Part shown: positions 36,640 through 45,149 of the stretch, piece after piece
Position numbering within the stretch: the stretch's first letter is position 1
How the letters are laid out: every line of letters starts with the position of its first letter
NCBI RefSeq assembly: GCF_008704205.1
Contig: NZ_VXLC01000003.1
Span: 682,001-746,000, forward strand
Reading direction: 5' to 3'
DNA length: 64,000 nucleotides
Source: Nocardia colli
GTDB taxonomy: Bacteria; Actinomycetota; Actinomycetes; Mycobacteriales; Mycobacteriaceae
Program-made: the position numbers and the translations under genes
The notes under the pieces: model-generated
Told to the model about the DNA's origin: nothing
The model's input: the letters and a program-made list of their open reading frames with translations, nothing else
Database searches by the model: none

Positions 36640-38004
36640 ATGACAGCTCATCCACGTCCGGACGCCCAGGTCCATTTCGGTGTGTTCTTCCAGGGCGTCA
36701 ACCACACCACCATCTGGTCCGACCCGGCCAGCGGCTCGCAGATCGACTTCGAGACCTTCCGCCGGGTCGCGCAGACCGCCGAGCGCGGGTTGTTCGACGC
36801 GTTCTTCCTCGGCGAGGGGCTGCGGCTGCGCGAGCAGGACGGCAAGATCCTCGAACTGGACATCGCGGGCCGCCCGGACGCGATCGCCCAGCTCGCCGCA
36901 CTGGCGGGCGTCACCCGGCACATCGGCCTGGTCGCGACCCAGAACACCACCTACAACGAGCCCGCCGACCTGGCCCGCCGATTGAGCGGCCTCGACCTGA
37001 TCTCCGGCGGTCGCGCCGGGTGGAACGCGGTCACCACCGACAATGCCTGGACTGGTGAAAACTTCCGCCGCGGCGGCTATTTGGATCACGCGCTGCGCTA
37101 CGAGCGGGCCGGGGAGTTCCTCGCCACTGCTCGCGCGATCTGGGATTCCTGGCGTGACGGCGCGATCGCCACCTCCCAGCAGAGCCCTTCGTGGGCGAGC
37201 GCCGACGCGGTGAGTCCGGTCGAACGATCCACCGATCATTTCCAGGTGTCGATCACTCCGACGCTTCCGCGCAGCGCCCAGGGGCATCCCGTCATCTTCC
37301 AGGCCGGAGACTCCCCCACCGGCCGGGATTTCGCCGCGGCCAACGCCGACGTCATCTTCTCCAGACACGGAACGCATTTCGACGACGCCCTCGCGTTCGC
37401 CAACGACATCCGTGCTCGCCTGCGCGCGGCAGGCCGGCCGGAGGACGACATCAAGATCCTGCCCGGCACCCAGATCGTGTTGGCGGAGAAGGAATCCGAG
37501 GTCGAGGAGAAGGTCCGCTGGGTCAAGAACGGCCAATACACCGGCCAGACCACGCTTTCCCTGGCCGGTCAGGTGTGGGGCCGCGACCTGTCCCACCTCG
37601 ACCCCGACGGCCCCCTCCCGAAGGAAGACCCCGAACACCGCCCCATCTCCGAAACCCGCGGCGCCCCGCGCCACGGCCAGGACCCGCACGCCATCGCCCG
37701 CGAATGGCGCGCCCGCGCCGAGGCCGAAAACCTTTCCCTCCGTGAGACAGTCATCGCCACCACCGAACGGTCCGGATTCGCCGGCACGCCCGCTCAGGTT
37801 GCCGACGAACTCGCCCGTTGGGTCCGTCAGGGCGCGGTAGACGGCTTCAACATCTCCCCCTACCTGGTCCCCACCGGTCTCGACGAGATCGTCGACTGGC
37901 TGGTACCCGAACTCCAGGAGCGAGGCGTCTACCGCACCGAATACACCGGCACCACCCTCCGCCAGCACCTCGGCCTCCGCGAGCCCCTCACCCGCCGCAG
38001 CTGA
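36640..38004 (+). CDS. NtaA/SnaA/DszA-family FMNH2-dependent monooxygenase
   Basis: The 454-residue protein has all landmarks of the NtaA/DszA group: FFQGVNHTTIWSDPASGSQIDF, FDAFFLGEGLRLR, LDLISGGRAGWNAVTTDNAW, GHPVIFQAGDSPTGRDFAA and the C-terminal GAVDGFNISPYLVPTGLDEIVDWLVPELQERG. Members oxidise dibenzothiophene sulfone, nitrilotriacetate or similar compounds using FMNH2. The ATG follows ACAGGAG. Together with the upstream LLM and CBS genes it suggests that sulfur released from an organosulfur compound is captured into cysteine or cystathionine. Confidence 0.9.
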   Translation: MTAHPRPDAQVHFGVFFQGVNHTTIWSDPASGSQIDFETFRRVAQTAERGLFDAFFLGEGLRLREQDGKILELDIAGRPDAIAQLAALAGVTRHIGLVATQNTTYNEPADLARRLSGLDLISGGRAGWNAVTTDNAWTGENFRRGGYLDHALRYERAGEFLATARAIWDSWRDGAIATSQQSPSWASADAVSPVERSTDHFQVSITPTLPRSAQGHPVIFQAGDSPTGRDFAAANADVIFSRHGTHFDDALAFANDIRARLRAAGRPEDDIKILPGTQIVLAEKESEVEEKVRWVKNGQYTGQTTLSLAGQVWGRDLSHLDPDGPLPKEDPEHRPISETRGAPRHGQDPHAIAREWRARAEAENLSLRETVIATTERSGFAGTPAQVADELARWVRQGAVDGFNISPYLVPTGLDEIVDWLVPELQERGVYRTEYTGTTLRQHLGLREPLTRRS

Positions 38005-38007
38005 GCA

Positions 38008-38044
38008 CCCACAGCCGCACCGTCAGAAAGCGTGCGGCTGTGGG
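38008..38044. terminator. Bidirectional hairpin between the sulfur operon and the GNAT gene
   Basis: CCCACAGCCGCAC (38008-38020) pairs perfectly with GTGCGGCTGTGGG (38032-38044). The right arm encodes the last residues of the GNAT gene, whose stop codon is in the loop. Confidence 0.75.
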
Positions 38045-38541
38045 AGTGCGACGTGGATGCGGTGTTCGGCGCCGTAGTGGTGGCCGGTGCCGACTACCAG
38101 GAAGCCCAGGCGGGCGGCGAGTTTGAGGCTGGGTTCGTTGTCGGCGTGGACCAGGGCCCAGACGGAGTTCAGGCGCAGGTCTTCGAGGCCGTACCGGAGG
38201 ATGGCGGCGGCCGCCTCGGTGGCGAGGCCGCGACCGCCGTAGTCAGGGCTGAGGTACCAGCCGATCTCGGGTAGGTCCCCTGGGAGTTCCCAGGAGGGAC
38301 GGAGGTGGCCGAGGCCCACGACCGCGCCCTCGTGCAGGATCACCCAGTGCCCCATCCTCGGTGGCCCGTCGTAGGCGAGCCGTCGCTGCACCATCTCTCG
38401 CGCGTTACCCTCCACGCCGAAGTCGATATCGATGTAGGTGCTCATGCTCTTGTGCGCGAACACCGCCACGACGGCGTCGGTGTGCTCCGCGCGTAGCGGC
38501 GCGAGGGTCAGTCGTTCGGTCTCCAATGTTGTTTGCCCCAT
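38023..38541 (-). CDS. GNAT-family N-acetyltransferase (RimJ/RimL-like)
   Basis: The 172-residue protein has a GNAT fold: LETERLTLAPLRAEHTDAV at the start, then PEIGWYLSPDYGGRGLATEAAAAILRYGLEDLRLNSVWALVHADNEPSLKLAARLGF, which contains the acetyl-CoA loop (here GGRGLA) and the N-x-x-S helix of RimJ/RimL types. ATG 38541 begins the conserved part; GTG 38556 is possible. It lies 27 bases after the 77-aa gene and could be the last gene of the ALDH/CYP125 operon. Confidence 0.85.
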   Translation of the reverse strand: MGQTTLETERLTLAPLRAEHTDAVVAVFAHKSMSTYIDIDFGVEGNAREMVQRRLAYDGPPRMGHWVILHEGAVVGLGHLRPSWELPGDLPEIGWYLSPDYGGRGLATEAAAAILRYGLEDLRLNSVWALVHADNEPSLKLAARLGFLVVGTGHHYGAEHRIHVALPQPHAF

Positions 38542-38568
38542 ATGCCGATCGTGCACCCTCGCACCGGG

Positions 38569-38802
38569 TTATGGGGCGGCGACGCCCGGTACGTGGTCGA
38601 GGACGCCCGCGCAGTGCGGTCCGCCGATGGCGTTGACCTTCGGCAGATCGTCGCGGTAGGTGTAGGGCTCGCCGCCGTACATGAAGCTCGCGTTGAAGAC
38701 GGCGCCCGGTTGCACGCCGCCGACGAAGGCTTCGGCGTCCGGCATCGTCCGGGCGAGGCCGAGGACCACGCAATTCAACCGGACGGGCCTCGAATTGTGC
38801 AC
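38569..38802 (-). CDS. Unrecognised 77-residue protein
   Basis: The GTG start overlaps the GPx stop (TGAGTG), so the gene is coupled to it. Third positions are almost all G or C, which supports coding. The product is soluble and includes FVGGVQPGAVFNASFMYGG and YRDDLPKVNAIGGPHCAGV. I do not recognise the family. It could be a small stand-alone domain or the remaining end of a larger protein, since it ends neatly at PGVAAP. Confidence 0.6.
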   Translation of the reverse strand: MHNSRPVRLNCVVLGLARTMPDAEAFVGGVQPGAVFNASFMYGGEPYTYRDDLPKVNAIGGPHCAGVLDHVPGVAAP

Positions 38803-39288
38803 TCAGAGCAGGGATTCAATGGCTGCAACAAGCGCAGCCGCATCGGGGGTGACGGTGGGACGGAAACGCCCTGCCACCTTCCCGTCCCGATCGATCAGGA
38901 ACTTCTCGAAGTTCCACTGGACGTCGCCGGCCGCGCCGTCGGCGTCGGCGGTCTCGACCAGGGTTTCATACAGCGGGTGCTGGTTTTCCCCGTTGACATC
39001 GGTCTTCTCCAGCAGCGGGAAGTCGACGCCATAGGTGGTCGAGCAGAATTCCTGGATCTCCTCGGCCGTGCCCGGCTCCTGCCCCATGAACTGATTGCTG
39101 GGCACGCCGACCACGCTGAAACCGCGCGGGCCGTAGGACTTCTGCAATTCGACCAGCCCGGTGTACTGCGGCGTCAGCCCACATTTGGAGGCCACGTTGA
39201 CCAGCAGCACCACGTTGTCGCCGACCAGCTCGGACAGCGTCGCGGGTGCACCGCTCAGCGTCTGTAGCGGTACGTTTCGAAGATTCAT
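38803..39288 (-). CDS. Glutathione-peroxidase-family thiol peroxidase
   Basis: The 161-residue protein has the GPx fold with peroxidatic cysteine in NVASKCGLTPQY, the glutamine in VPSNQFMGQEPG, and tryptophan in VQWNFEKFLIDRDG. In actinobacteria such Cys-GPx proteins use thioredoxin rather than glutathione to reduce lipid or organic peroxides. It overlaps the P450 stop by ATGA, so it is made together with that enzyme and may remove peroxides formed by uncoupled P450 turnover. Confidence 0.9.
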   Translation of the reverse strand: MNLRNVPLQTLSGAPATLSELVGDNVVLLVNVASKCGLTPQYTGLVELQKSYGPRGFSVVGVPSNQFMGQEPGTAEEIQEFCSTTYGVDFPLLEKTDVNGENQHPLYETLVETADADGAAGDVQWNFEKFLIDRDGKVAGRFRPTVTPDAAALVAAIESLL

Positions 39289-40511
39289 TCGTATCGGACC
39301 TGCCAATTCTTGATTCCGTTGATCCACCCCGACCGCAACCGTACCGGATCGGCGACCTCGGTGATCTTGGGCATGGCGTCGGCGATCGCGTTGAACATGA
39401 GGTCGATTTCCAGCCGGGCCAGGTTCGCGCCGACGCAGTAGTGCGCGCCGGTGCCGCCGAAGCCGACATGCGGATTCGGATCGCGCAGGATGTCGAAGGT
39501 GAACGGATCGTCGAACGCGTCCTCGTCGAAGTTGGCCGAACCGTAGAACAGTCCGACCCGGTCGCCCTGCCGGATCGGCGTACCGCCGAGTTCGGTGTCG
39601 GCGGTGGCGGTGCGCTGGAACGCGGTCACCGGCGTGGCCCACCGGACGATCTCGTCGGGCGCGGTGCGCGGCCGGCGCTCCTTGTACAACTCCCATTGCT
39701 CCGGATGGTCCACGAATGCCTTCATGCCGTGCGTGATGGCATTGCGTGTGGTTTCGTTGCCCGCCACCGAAAGCAGGATCACGAAGAAACCGAATTCGTC
39801 CGAGCCGAGCGACTCGCCGTCGACGTCGGCGTGCACGAGTTCGGACACGATATCCCCCGCCGGGGCGCCGCGCCGCTGCTCGGCCATGTTCCAGGCATAA
39901 CCGAGGATTTCGGCGGAGGCGAGCGCTGGATCACCGTAATCAGGATCGTCGTAGCTGAGCATCTGATTGGACCAGTCGAACAGCTTGCGCCGGTCTTCCT
40001 GTGGGACACCGATCAACTCGGCGATCGCCTGCAACGGCAACTCGCATGCGACCTGTTCTACGAAATTGCCGCCGCCCGCTTTTTTCGCCTCGTGCACAAT
40101 GGCATGCGCTCGTTCGGTCAACGCCGCACGCAATCCCTCCACCGCGCGCGGGGTGAAACCCTTCGTGATGATCTTGCGGAACTTGGAGTGCTTCGGCGGG
40201 TCCATGTTCACCAGCAGCACGCTCGCCGCGGCCGATTGCTCCGGCGTGGTGGTGTCGGCCGGCCGGATGATCGAGCCTTTGCGTTCGGAGGAGAACAGCT
40301 CCGGGTTGCGCGAGATCTCCTTGACGTCAGCGAGTGTGCTCACCACCCAGTAGCCGCCGTCGCGGAACCCACCGGAGTGGTCGTCCTCCTGCGGCTGCCA
40401 CCAGACCGGAGCGGTCCGGCGCAGCATGGCGAATTCCTCGATGGGCCTTCGCGTCTCCCACAGGGCCGGATCGGTGAAGTCGAATCCGGCCGGCAACGAC
40501 GGTGTCGCCAC
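39285..40511 (-). CDS. Cytochrome P450, CYP125-like (steroid C26 monooxygenase type)
   Basis: The 408-residue P450 has its heme cysteine in FGGTGAHYCVGANLARLE at residue 359, the oxygen-binding helix SVAGNETTRNAITHGM, and ERRPRTAPDEIVRWATPV containing the ExxR-region. The opening LPAGFDFTDPALWETRRPIEEFAMLR and the block FVEQVACELPLQAIAELIGVPQEDRRKLFDWSN closely follow mycobacterial CYP125 as I remember it. CYP125 oxidises the cholesterol side-chain end to the acid. It starts with GTG. It sits between the ALDH and GPx genes; the orthology is likely but substrate identity is inferred. Confidence 0.88.
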   Translation of the reverse strand: MATPSLPAGFDFTDPALWETRRPIEEFAMLRRTAPVWWQPQEDDHSGGFRDGGYWVVSTLADVKEISRNPELFSSERKGSIIRPADTTTPEQSAAASVLLVNMDPPKHSKFRKIITKGFTPRAVEGLRAALTERAHAIVHEAKKAGGGNFVEQVACELPLQAIAELIGVPQEDRRKLFDWSNQMLSYDDPDYGDPALASAEILGYAWNMAEQRRGAPAGDIVSELVHADVDGESLGSDEFGFFVILLSVAGNETTRNAITHGMKAFVDHPEQWELYKERRPRTAPDEIVRWATPVTAFQRTATADTELGGTPIRQGDRVGLFYGSANFDEDAFDDPFTFDILRDPNPHVGFGGTGAHYCVGANLARLEIDLMFNAIADAMPKITEVADPVRLRSGWINGIKNWQVRYE

Positions 40512-40565
40512 GGCTACCTCCTCAGGTGGTACTGCGAACCGCGCCCCTCGGCGCAGCGAACAATC

Positions 40566-42158
40566 TCAGCGCAGCCTCATCCGGCGCATCAGCCGCAGCG
40601 ACATCAGCGTCGTCTTCAGTTGCTTCTCGTACGGCTGCCCCGAACGTGCCGACAGCACTTGCCGTTTGAGCACGCCGACGTTCACCGTGTCGGTGTACTT
40701 GAGCAGGCCCTGATCGCCGTGCCGGGTGCCGACGCCGGACTGCTTGACCCCGCCGGACGGGGTGGCCTTGGCCGCGTAGGTCGCCACGAATCCGTCGTTG
40801 ATGTTGATATTGCCCGCCTGGAGCTGCGCGGCGATCCGGTTGGCGCGGGCCAGGTCTCGGCTCCACACGCTCGCGTTCAAGCCGTAGTCGGTGTCGTTGG
40901 CGAGCCGGATGGCCTCTTGCTCGTCGTCGAACGGGTAGACGCTCACGACCGGGCCGAACGTCTCCAGCGTCGCGTGCGTCATCTCCGGAGTGACGCCGGT
41001 GAGCACGGTCGCCTCGTAGAACGCGGGACCGATATCGGGGCGAACTCTGCCGCCGGTCAGCACCGTGGCTCCCTTGGCGCAGGCATCCTCGACATGCTCG
41101 GCCACCCGATCCCGGTGCTGCACCGAGACCAGCGAACCGAACTCCGGTGCGTAGTCGTAGGCCGCCCCGATCTTGCCGTTCAATTCGTCGGCGGCCGCGA
41201 CCAATCCGCGCACGAACTCGTCGAACCGGCTGCGGTGCACGTAGATCCGCTCGATGTGCATGCACGCCTGTCCCGAGTTGGCGAACACCGCGAACGCGGC
41301 CCCGGCGATCGCCTCGTCCAGGTTCGCGTCCGCGAGCACGAGCATCGGGTTCTTGCCGCCGAGTTCCAGGCTGCAACTGATCAGGTTGCGCCCGGCCTGC
41401 TCGCCGACCACCCGTCCGGTGGCGGTCGAGCCGGTGAACATGACGAAATCCACGGCGTCGATCAGGCTCGGACCGATATCCGGCCCCTCACCGCACACCA
41501 CCTGCACCAGCCCGCGCGGCAGGCCGGCCCGATGCAGCAGCTCGACGCCGAACAGGACGCACAGCGCGGTCTTGTTGTCCGGCTTCAGGATTACCCCGTT
41601 GCCCGCCATCAGCGCCGGCATCGCGTCGGAGAGCGCGATGGCGAACGGGAAGTTCCACGGCGCGATCACCGCGACCAGACCCTTGGGCCGGTGTTCCTCG
41701 GTCGAGGTGGTGATGATCGGCATCGCACCGCCGCGCCGCTTCGAACGCAGCACGCGCCGTGCGGTTTTCAGGTAGTGACTGATCACCATCGGCACGTCGC
41801 ACGACTCCTCGACGGCCATCCGGCGGGTCTTCCCGCAACCGATCTGGATGAGATCGGCGATGGTCTCGACCTCGGTGAGGATCAGTTCGTGCATCCGCTC
41901 GAAGACCTCGAGCCTGCGCCGCACCGGCAGCGCGGCCCAGTCCGGTTGTGCCGCACGGGCGGTCGCGGCCGCCGTGGCGACATCGGCGGGACTCGACTGC
42001 GGGAGTTCACCGACCGGCGCGCCAGTGTAGACCTCCGTCATCGAGTACGGTGCGACGGTACCGTCGGCGACGACCAGACCGGTCGACCGGTCGATCAGCG
42101 CTCCGGTGATCCGGGCGGGCAGCGTCGCCGTCGGGCTCTTGGTGGTCTCAGTGGTCAT
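40566..42158 (-). CDS. Aldehyde dehydrogenase, succinate-semialdehyde-dehydrogenase (GabD2)-like
   Basis: The 530-residue NAD(P) aldehyde dehydrogenase has catalytic cysteine in NSGQACMHIERI (residue 299), glutamate in SLELGGKNPM, and the Rossmann motif FTGSTATGRVV. VIAPWNFPFAIALSD is the usual cofactor strand. A basic C-terminal tail (SLRLMRRMRLR) is unusual. It precedes the CYP125-like gene by 54 bases, and a GAAC-NN-GTTC box lies 60 bases upstream, so it likely oxidises an aldehyde formed in the same pathway. Confidence 0.9.
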   Translation of the reverse strand: MTTETTKSPTATLPARITGALIDRSTGLVVADGTVAPYSMTEVYTGAPVGELPQSSPADVATAAATARAAQPDWAALPVRRRLEVFERMHELILTEVETIADLIQIGCGKTRRMAVEESCDVPMVISHYLKTARRVLRSKRRGGAMPIITTSTEEHRPKGLVAVIAPWNFPFAIALSDAMPALMAGNGVILKPDNKTALCVLFGVELLHRAGLPRGLVQVVCGEGPDIGPSLIDAVDFVMFTGSTATGRVVGEQAGRNLISCSLELGGKNPMLVLADANLDEAIAGAAFAVFANSGQACMHIERIYVHRSRFDEFVRGLVAAADELNGKIGAAYDYAPEFGSLVSVQHRDRVAEHVEDACAKGATVLTGGRVRPDIGPAFYEATVLTGVTPEMTHATLETFGPVVSVYPFDDEQEAIRLANDTDYGLNASVWSRDLARANRIAAQLQAGNININDGFVATYAAKATPSGGVKQSGVGTRHGDQGLLKYTDTVNVGVLKRQVLSARSGQPYEKQLKTTLMSLRLMRRMRLR

Positions 42159-42218
42159 CGGGACTTCTCCATGACGTGCGGAATCGCCGCAGGTATCGGG
42201 CCGGTACTCTCCCCGAAT

Positions 42219-42232
42219 TAGAACACGTTCCT
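42219..42232. promoter_or_regulatory. KstR-like operator upstream of the ALDH/CYP125 operon
   Basis: TAGAACACGTTCCT matches the known KstR consensus T-NN-AAC-NN-GTT-NN-A except at the last base. It is in the 109-bp gap before the ALDH start. Sibling sites lie at 47888 and 48095. Confidence 0.6.
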
Positions 42233-42267
42233 ATTGCCCGGCGTGGGCGTTCGCGCAGTCTCATGGC

Positions 42268-43872
42268 TCAGTCCGCCTGATAGTCCGGCGCGTGCCGCAC
42301 GGTGTAGTCCTTGGCCCAGCGGTAGTCCGGCTTGCCGCTGGGGGCGCGGGCGATGACCTCGGCCAGCCAGATCCGCTTGGGCACCTTGTACCCGGCCAGG
42401 TGCTTGCGGACGTGCGCGGTCAGCTCGGCGAAATCGACCGGCCCGGTCACCGAGACCACCGCGGCGACCTGCCGGCCCCATCGCTCGTGCGGGACGCCGA
42501 CCACCACCGCGTCGTAGATGCCGTCGTGCGCCTTGACCACGCTCTCGACCTCTTCGACGAAGACCTTCTCGCCGCCGGTGTTCACCACCATGTTGCCGCG
42601 GCCGAGCAGCGTGACCGACCCGTCGGCCTCGATCCGCGCGCGATCGTCGGTGACCACGATGCGCACGCCGTCGACCGTCTTGAACAGCTTGTCGGTCTTG
42701 ACCGAATCCTTGTAGTAGCCGAGTGGGATCGACCCGCTCTTCGCCAGCCACCCCTCCTCGCCGGGCCGCACGGGCCGCCCGTCGTCGTCGACCACGATCG
42801 ACCCGCGACCGATCTGCACCCGCGGCCCACGCCCGGGGTCGTCGTCCTTCTGCACGAAACCCATTCCGCCGAAACCGGTTTCCGAGGAGCCGATGGAGTC
42901 GGTGACGGCCAGCGCCGGAAACAGTTCCAGGAGTTCGTTCTTCACCGGTTGCGACAGCAGCGCGGCGCCGGAACCGATGGCGAGCAGCCCGGACGCGTCC
43001 ACGGGTGCGGCGCGGTAGGCGTCGAGCAGCGGGCGCGCCATGGCGTCGCCGGTGATGACCATGACCTGCGGGCGATGCCGAACGACCGCCTGCCACACCA
43101 GATTCGCGTCGAATCGCGGTTCGAAGAGCGCGGCCTTGCCGGACCAGAGGGCGGCGAAGGTCGGCATCATGGCGGCCGCGTGGATCAGCGGCGGCAGCAC
43201 GAACCAGGTGCTCTGCGCCCCCTGCGCGCCGACCCGGGACTGTTCGTATTCGTCGGCCACCGGGACGCCGGTGTAGAAGTCGATGCCGCCGCCGAGCACC
43301 CGCCACATGTCTTCCTGACGCCACATCACGCCCTTGGGCAGGCCCGTGGTGCCGCCGGTGTACATCATGAACAGGTCGTCGGCGCTGCGCTCGGGGAAGT
43401 CGCGCTCGGCGGAACCGGCGGCGAGCGCGTCCTCGTAGTGCACGGCGTCGACCGGCGGGTCGGCGTCGAGGGTGTCGTCGGGCACCACGATGCCGTGGTG
43501 CAGCGAGCGGATCCGTGCGGCGGCCGCGTGCACCGCCGTCGCATAGGACGAGTGGTAGACCAGTGCGCGGAGGTCGGCGTTGTCGTAGACGTAGCGCAGT
43601 TCCTCGACGCCGTAGCGATAGTTGATGTTGATCGGCACGGCCCGGACCTTGAAGCAGGCGAGCAGCGTCTCCATGGTCTCGATGCCGTTGTGCATCTGGA
43701 ATCCGACGTGGGTGCCCGCGCGGATCCCCGCGGCCGTCAGGTGCGCGGCCAGCCGGTTCGCCCGGGCATCGACCTCGGCGAAGGTCAGGCGGCGCTCGCC
43801 GGCCAGCAGTGCGACCCGATCGGGCATCGCGTCGACGGAATGCTCGAACAGGTCGGCGAAGTTACGTGCCAC
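42268..43872 (-). CDS. Acyl-CoA synthetase, FadD19-like
   Basis: The 534-residue AMP-forming ligase has the ATP loop MMYTGGTTGLPKGVMWR (about residue 170), TDSIGSSETGFGGMGFV, GRGNMVVNTGGEKVFVEEVE, and the catalytic lysine region APSGKPDYRWAKDYTV near the end. These blocks are strikingly close to FadD19, which activates steroid side-chain acids in mycobacteria. It starts with GTG. It is the last gene of the P450/SDR/ferredoxin operon and would convert the acid made by the P450 and ALDH enzymes into a CoA thioester. Confidence 0.9.
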   Translation of the reverse strand: MARNFADLFEHSVDAMPDRVALLAGERRLTFAEVDARANRLAAHLTAAGIRAGTHVGFQMHNGIETMETLLACFKVRAVPININYRYGVEELRYVYDNADLRALVYHSSYATAVHAAAARIRSLHHGIVVPDDTLDADPPVDAVHYEDALAAGSAERDFPERSADDLFMMYTGGTTGLPKGVMWRQEDMWRVLGGGIDFYTGVPVADEYEQSRVGAQGAQSTWFVLPPLIHAAAMMPTFAALWSGKAALFEPRFDANLVWQAVVRHRPQVMVITGDAMARPLLDAYRAAPVDASGLLAIGSGAALLSQPVKNELLELFPALAVTDSIGSSETGFGGMGFVQKDDDPGRGPRVQIGRGSIVVDDDGRPVRPGEEGWLAKSGSIPLGYYKDSVKTDKLFKTVDGVRIVVTDDRARIEADGSVTLLGRGNMVVNTGGEKVFVEEVESVVKAHDGIYDAVVVGVPHERWGRQVAAVVSVTGPVDFAELTAHVRKHLAGYKVPKRIWLAEVIARAPSGKPDYRWAKDYTVRHAPDYQAD

Positions 43873-43898
43873 GGCAATTCACTCTCTCGATACGGATC

Positions 43899-45149
43899 TC
43901 ACACCACCGTCAGCGGCAGCGGGATACCGCGGTCGGTGAAGGCGAAAGCGGCGCCGGTGCTGAACCGGGTCAGCGCGACCTCGGTCGACTCGCGGACGGG
44001 TCGCTCGCCGCGGACCAGCTCGACGGTCAGCTCCTGGTCGGTGGAATCGACTGCGTGGGCGGCGAATCGAGGGTTCACGGCGCGGGCCATCGCGTCGATC
44101 GGAGCGAGGTGGTCGGCATCGATCAAGGCCGGCCAGGCACCGTCGGACTGCGCGTCGCTGTCGTGCGGGATGGTCAGCCGGACGTTGCCGCCTTCGGTAA
44201 CGCGAATATCCGTGTAGGGCAGCGGATTCCAGGCCGGATGCAGACGCAGCACGGTCGCCAACGCGGCCGCGTCGTCGCCGAGGTTCAGCGCGTTGCGCAG
44301 TCGTTCGGCGGTGAGCCCGGCGATGCCCGCGAACTGCTTGCGGCACAGCGTGATCGCCGCCGCCGGAGCGAGCCGGGAACGCAGCGCGATCAGGAAACCG
44401 AGGGTCAGCAGATGGTGTTGCAGGCAGACCTCGTCGGCCATGCGCACCAGCGCCGACTTCGAGAAGTCCGGGAAGCGCAGGTCACTCAACAGCGGGCCCG
44501 CGTAGTCGCAGCGCCCCTCGTTTTCGGGATCGATGTCGGCGAGCACCAGCCGCGCGGCCGCGGATTCCGCGATCAGGGCGGTGTTCGGCGGGACCTGCGG
44601 CGGTACGTGCGCGGCGTCGATGGTAACTGTCCACGCACACATCGGTTTTCGGTCGGCAGGCCGACGTGGCGGACGATGGATCGGCCGCACCTGGGCGTGC
44701 GGATTGGTGGCCAGCGCGGTCGCGTCGAAGGTCGGATCCTCGATGTCGTGGCACATCGCCAGCACGAAGTCGTCGCCCATCGGCTCCACGTCCAGCAGCG
44801 CACCGCAATGATCGAGCCAGAACTCGCCGTGATCGCGGTCGTCGACCCGGAACCGGAAGTCCATGAATTGTGGTGGGGCACCGATATCCAGCTGCAAACC
44901 CTTGAAGATGGTTACTACGTCGTCGCCGCTGAACCCGAACGCGCGTTGCATGCGCCGGGTGTAGATCGGACTGGCCAGCTGCCACTCTTCGATCGCGACG
45001 GCGGTCATCCCGCCCCGGCCGAACGCCGCGATGGTGTGGGCCATGCCGGAGCGGTCGATCAGATGGCCGCACAGCAGCAGCTCGGGCAGCAGTGTGGCGA
45101 GCTGTGCCCGCGACAGCTGCTCGAAGTTGCTCCCCGGCAAGGCATTCAC
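43899..45149 (-). CDS. Uncharacterised 416-residue protein of the catabolic cluster
   Basis: GTG 45149 overlaps the preceding stop by four bases (GTGA). The soluble protein has two halves. The first has FWLDHCGALLDVEPMGDDFVLAMCHDIEDPTFDATA, a Cys/His pattern vaguely like ATC-hydrolase-type proteins. The second has FPDFSKSALVRMADEVCLQHHLLTLGFLIALRSRL, rich in helices. I do not recognise an enzyme family with confidence. Its fixed place between the NTF2-like and acyl-CoA synthetase genes argues for a catalytic or scaffold role in the pathway. Confidence 0.75.
   Translation of the reverse strand: MNALPGSNFEQLSRAQLATLLPELLLCGHLIDRSGMAHTIAAFGRGGMTAVAIEEWQLASPIYTRRMQRAFGFSGDDVVTIFKGLQLDIGAPPQFMDFRFRVDDRDHGEFWLDHCGALLDVEPMGDDFVLAMCHDIEDPTFDATALATNPHAQVRPIHRPPRRPADRKPMCAWTVTIDAAHVPPQVPPNTALIAESAAARLVLADIDPENEGRCDYAGPLLSDLRFPDFSKSALVRMADEVCLQHHLLTLGFLIALRSRLAPAAAITLCRKQFAGIAGLTAERLRNALNLGDDAAALATVLRLHPAWNPLPYTDIRVTEGGNVRLTIPHDSDAQSDGAWPALIDADHLAPIDAMARAVNPRFAAHAVDSTDQELTVELVRGERPVRESTEVALTRFSTGAAFAFTDRGIPLPLTVV

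Noticed and set aside
37360..37380. Extra TCCAGACA site inside the NtaA-like gene
   Set aside because: It lies in coding sequence, lacks the GACA/TGTC symmetry and is far from a promoter, so it is a chance match.
39246..42221. 991-codon plus-strand open frame
   Set aside because: It is antisense to the CYP125-like and ALDH genes, which have clear catalytic motifs.
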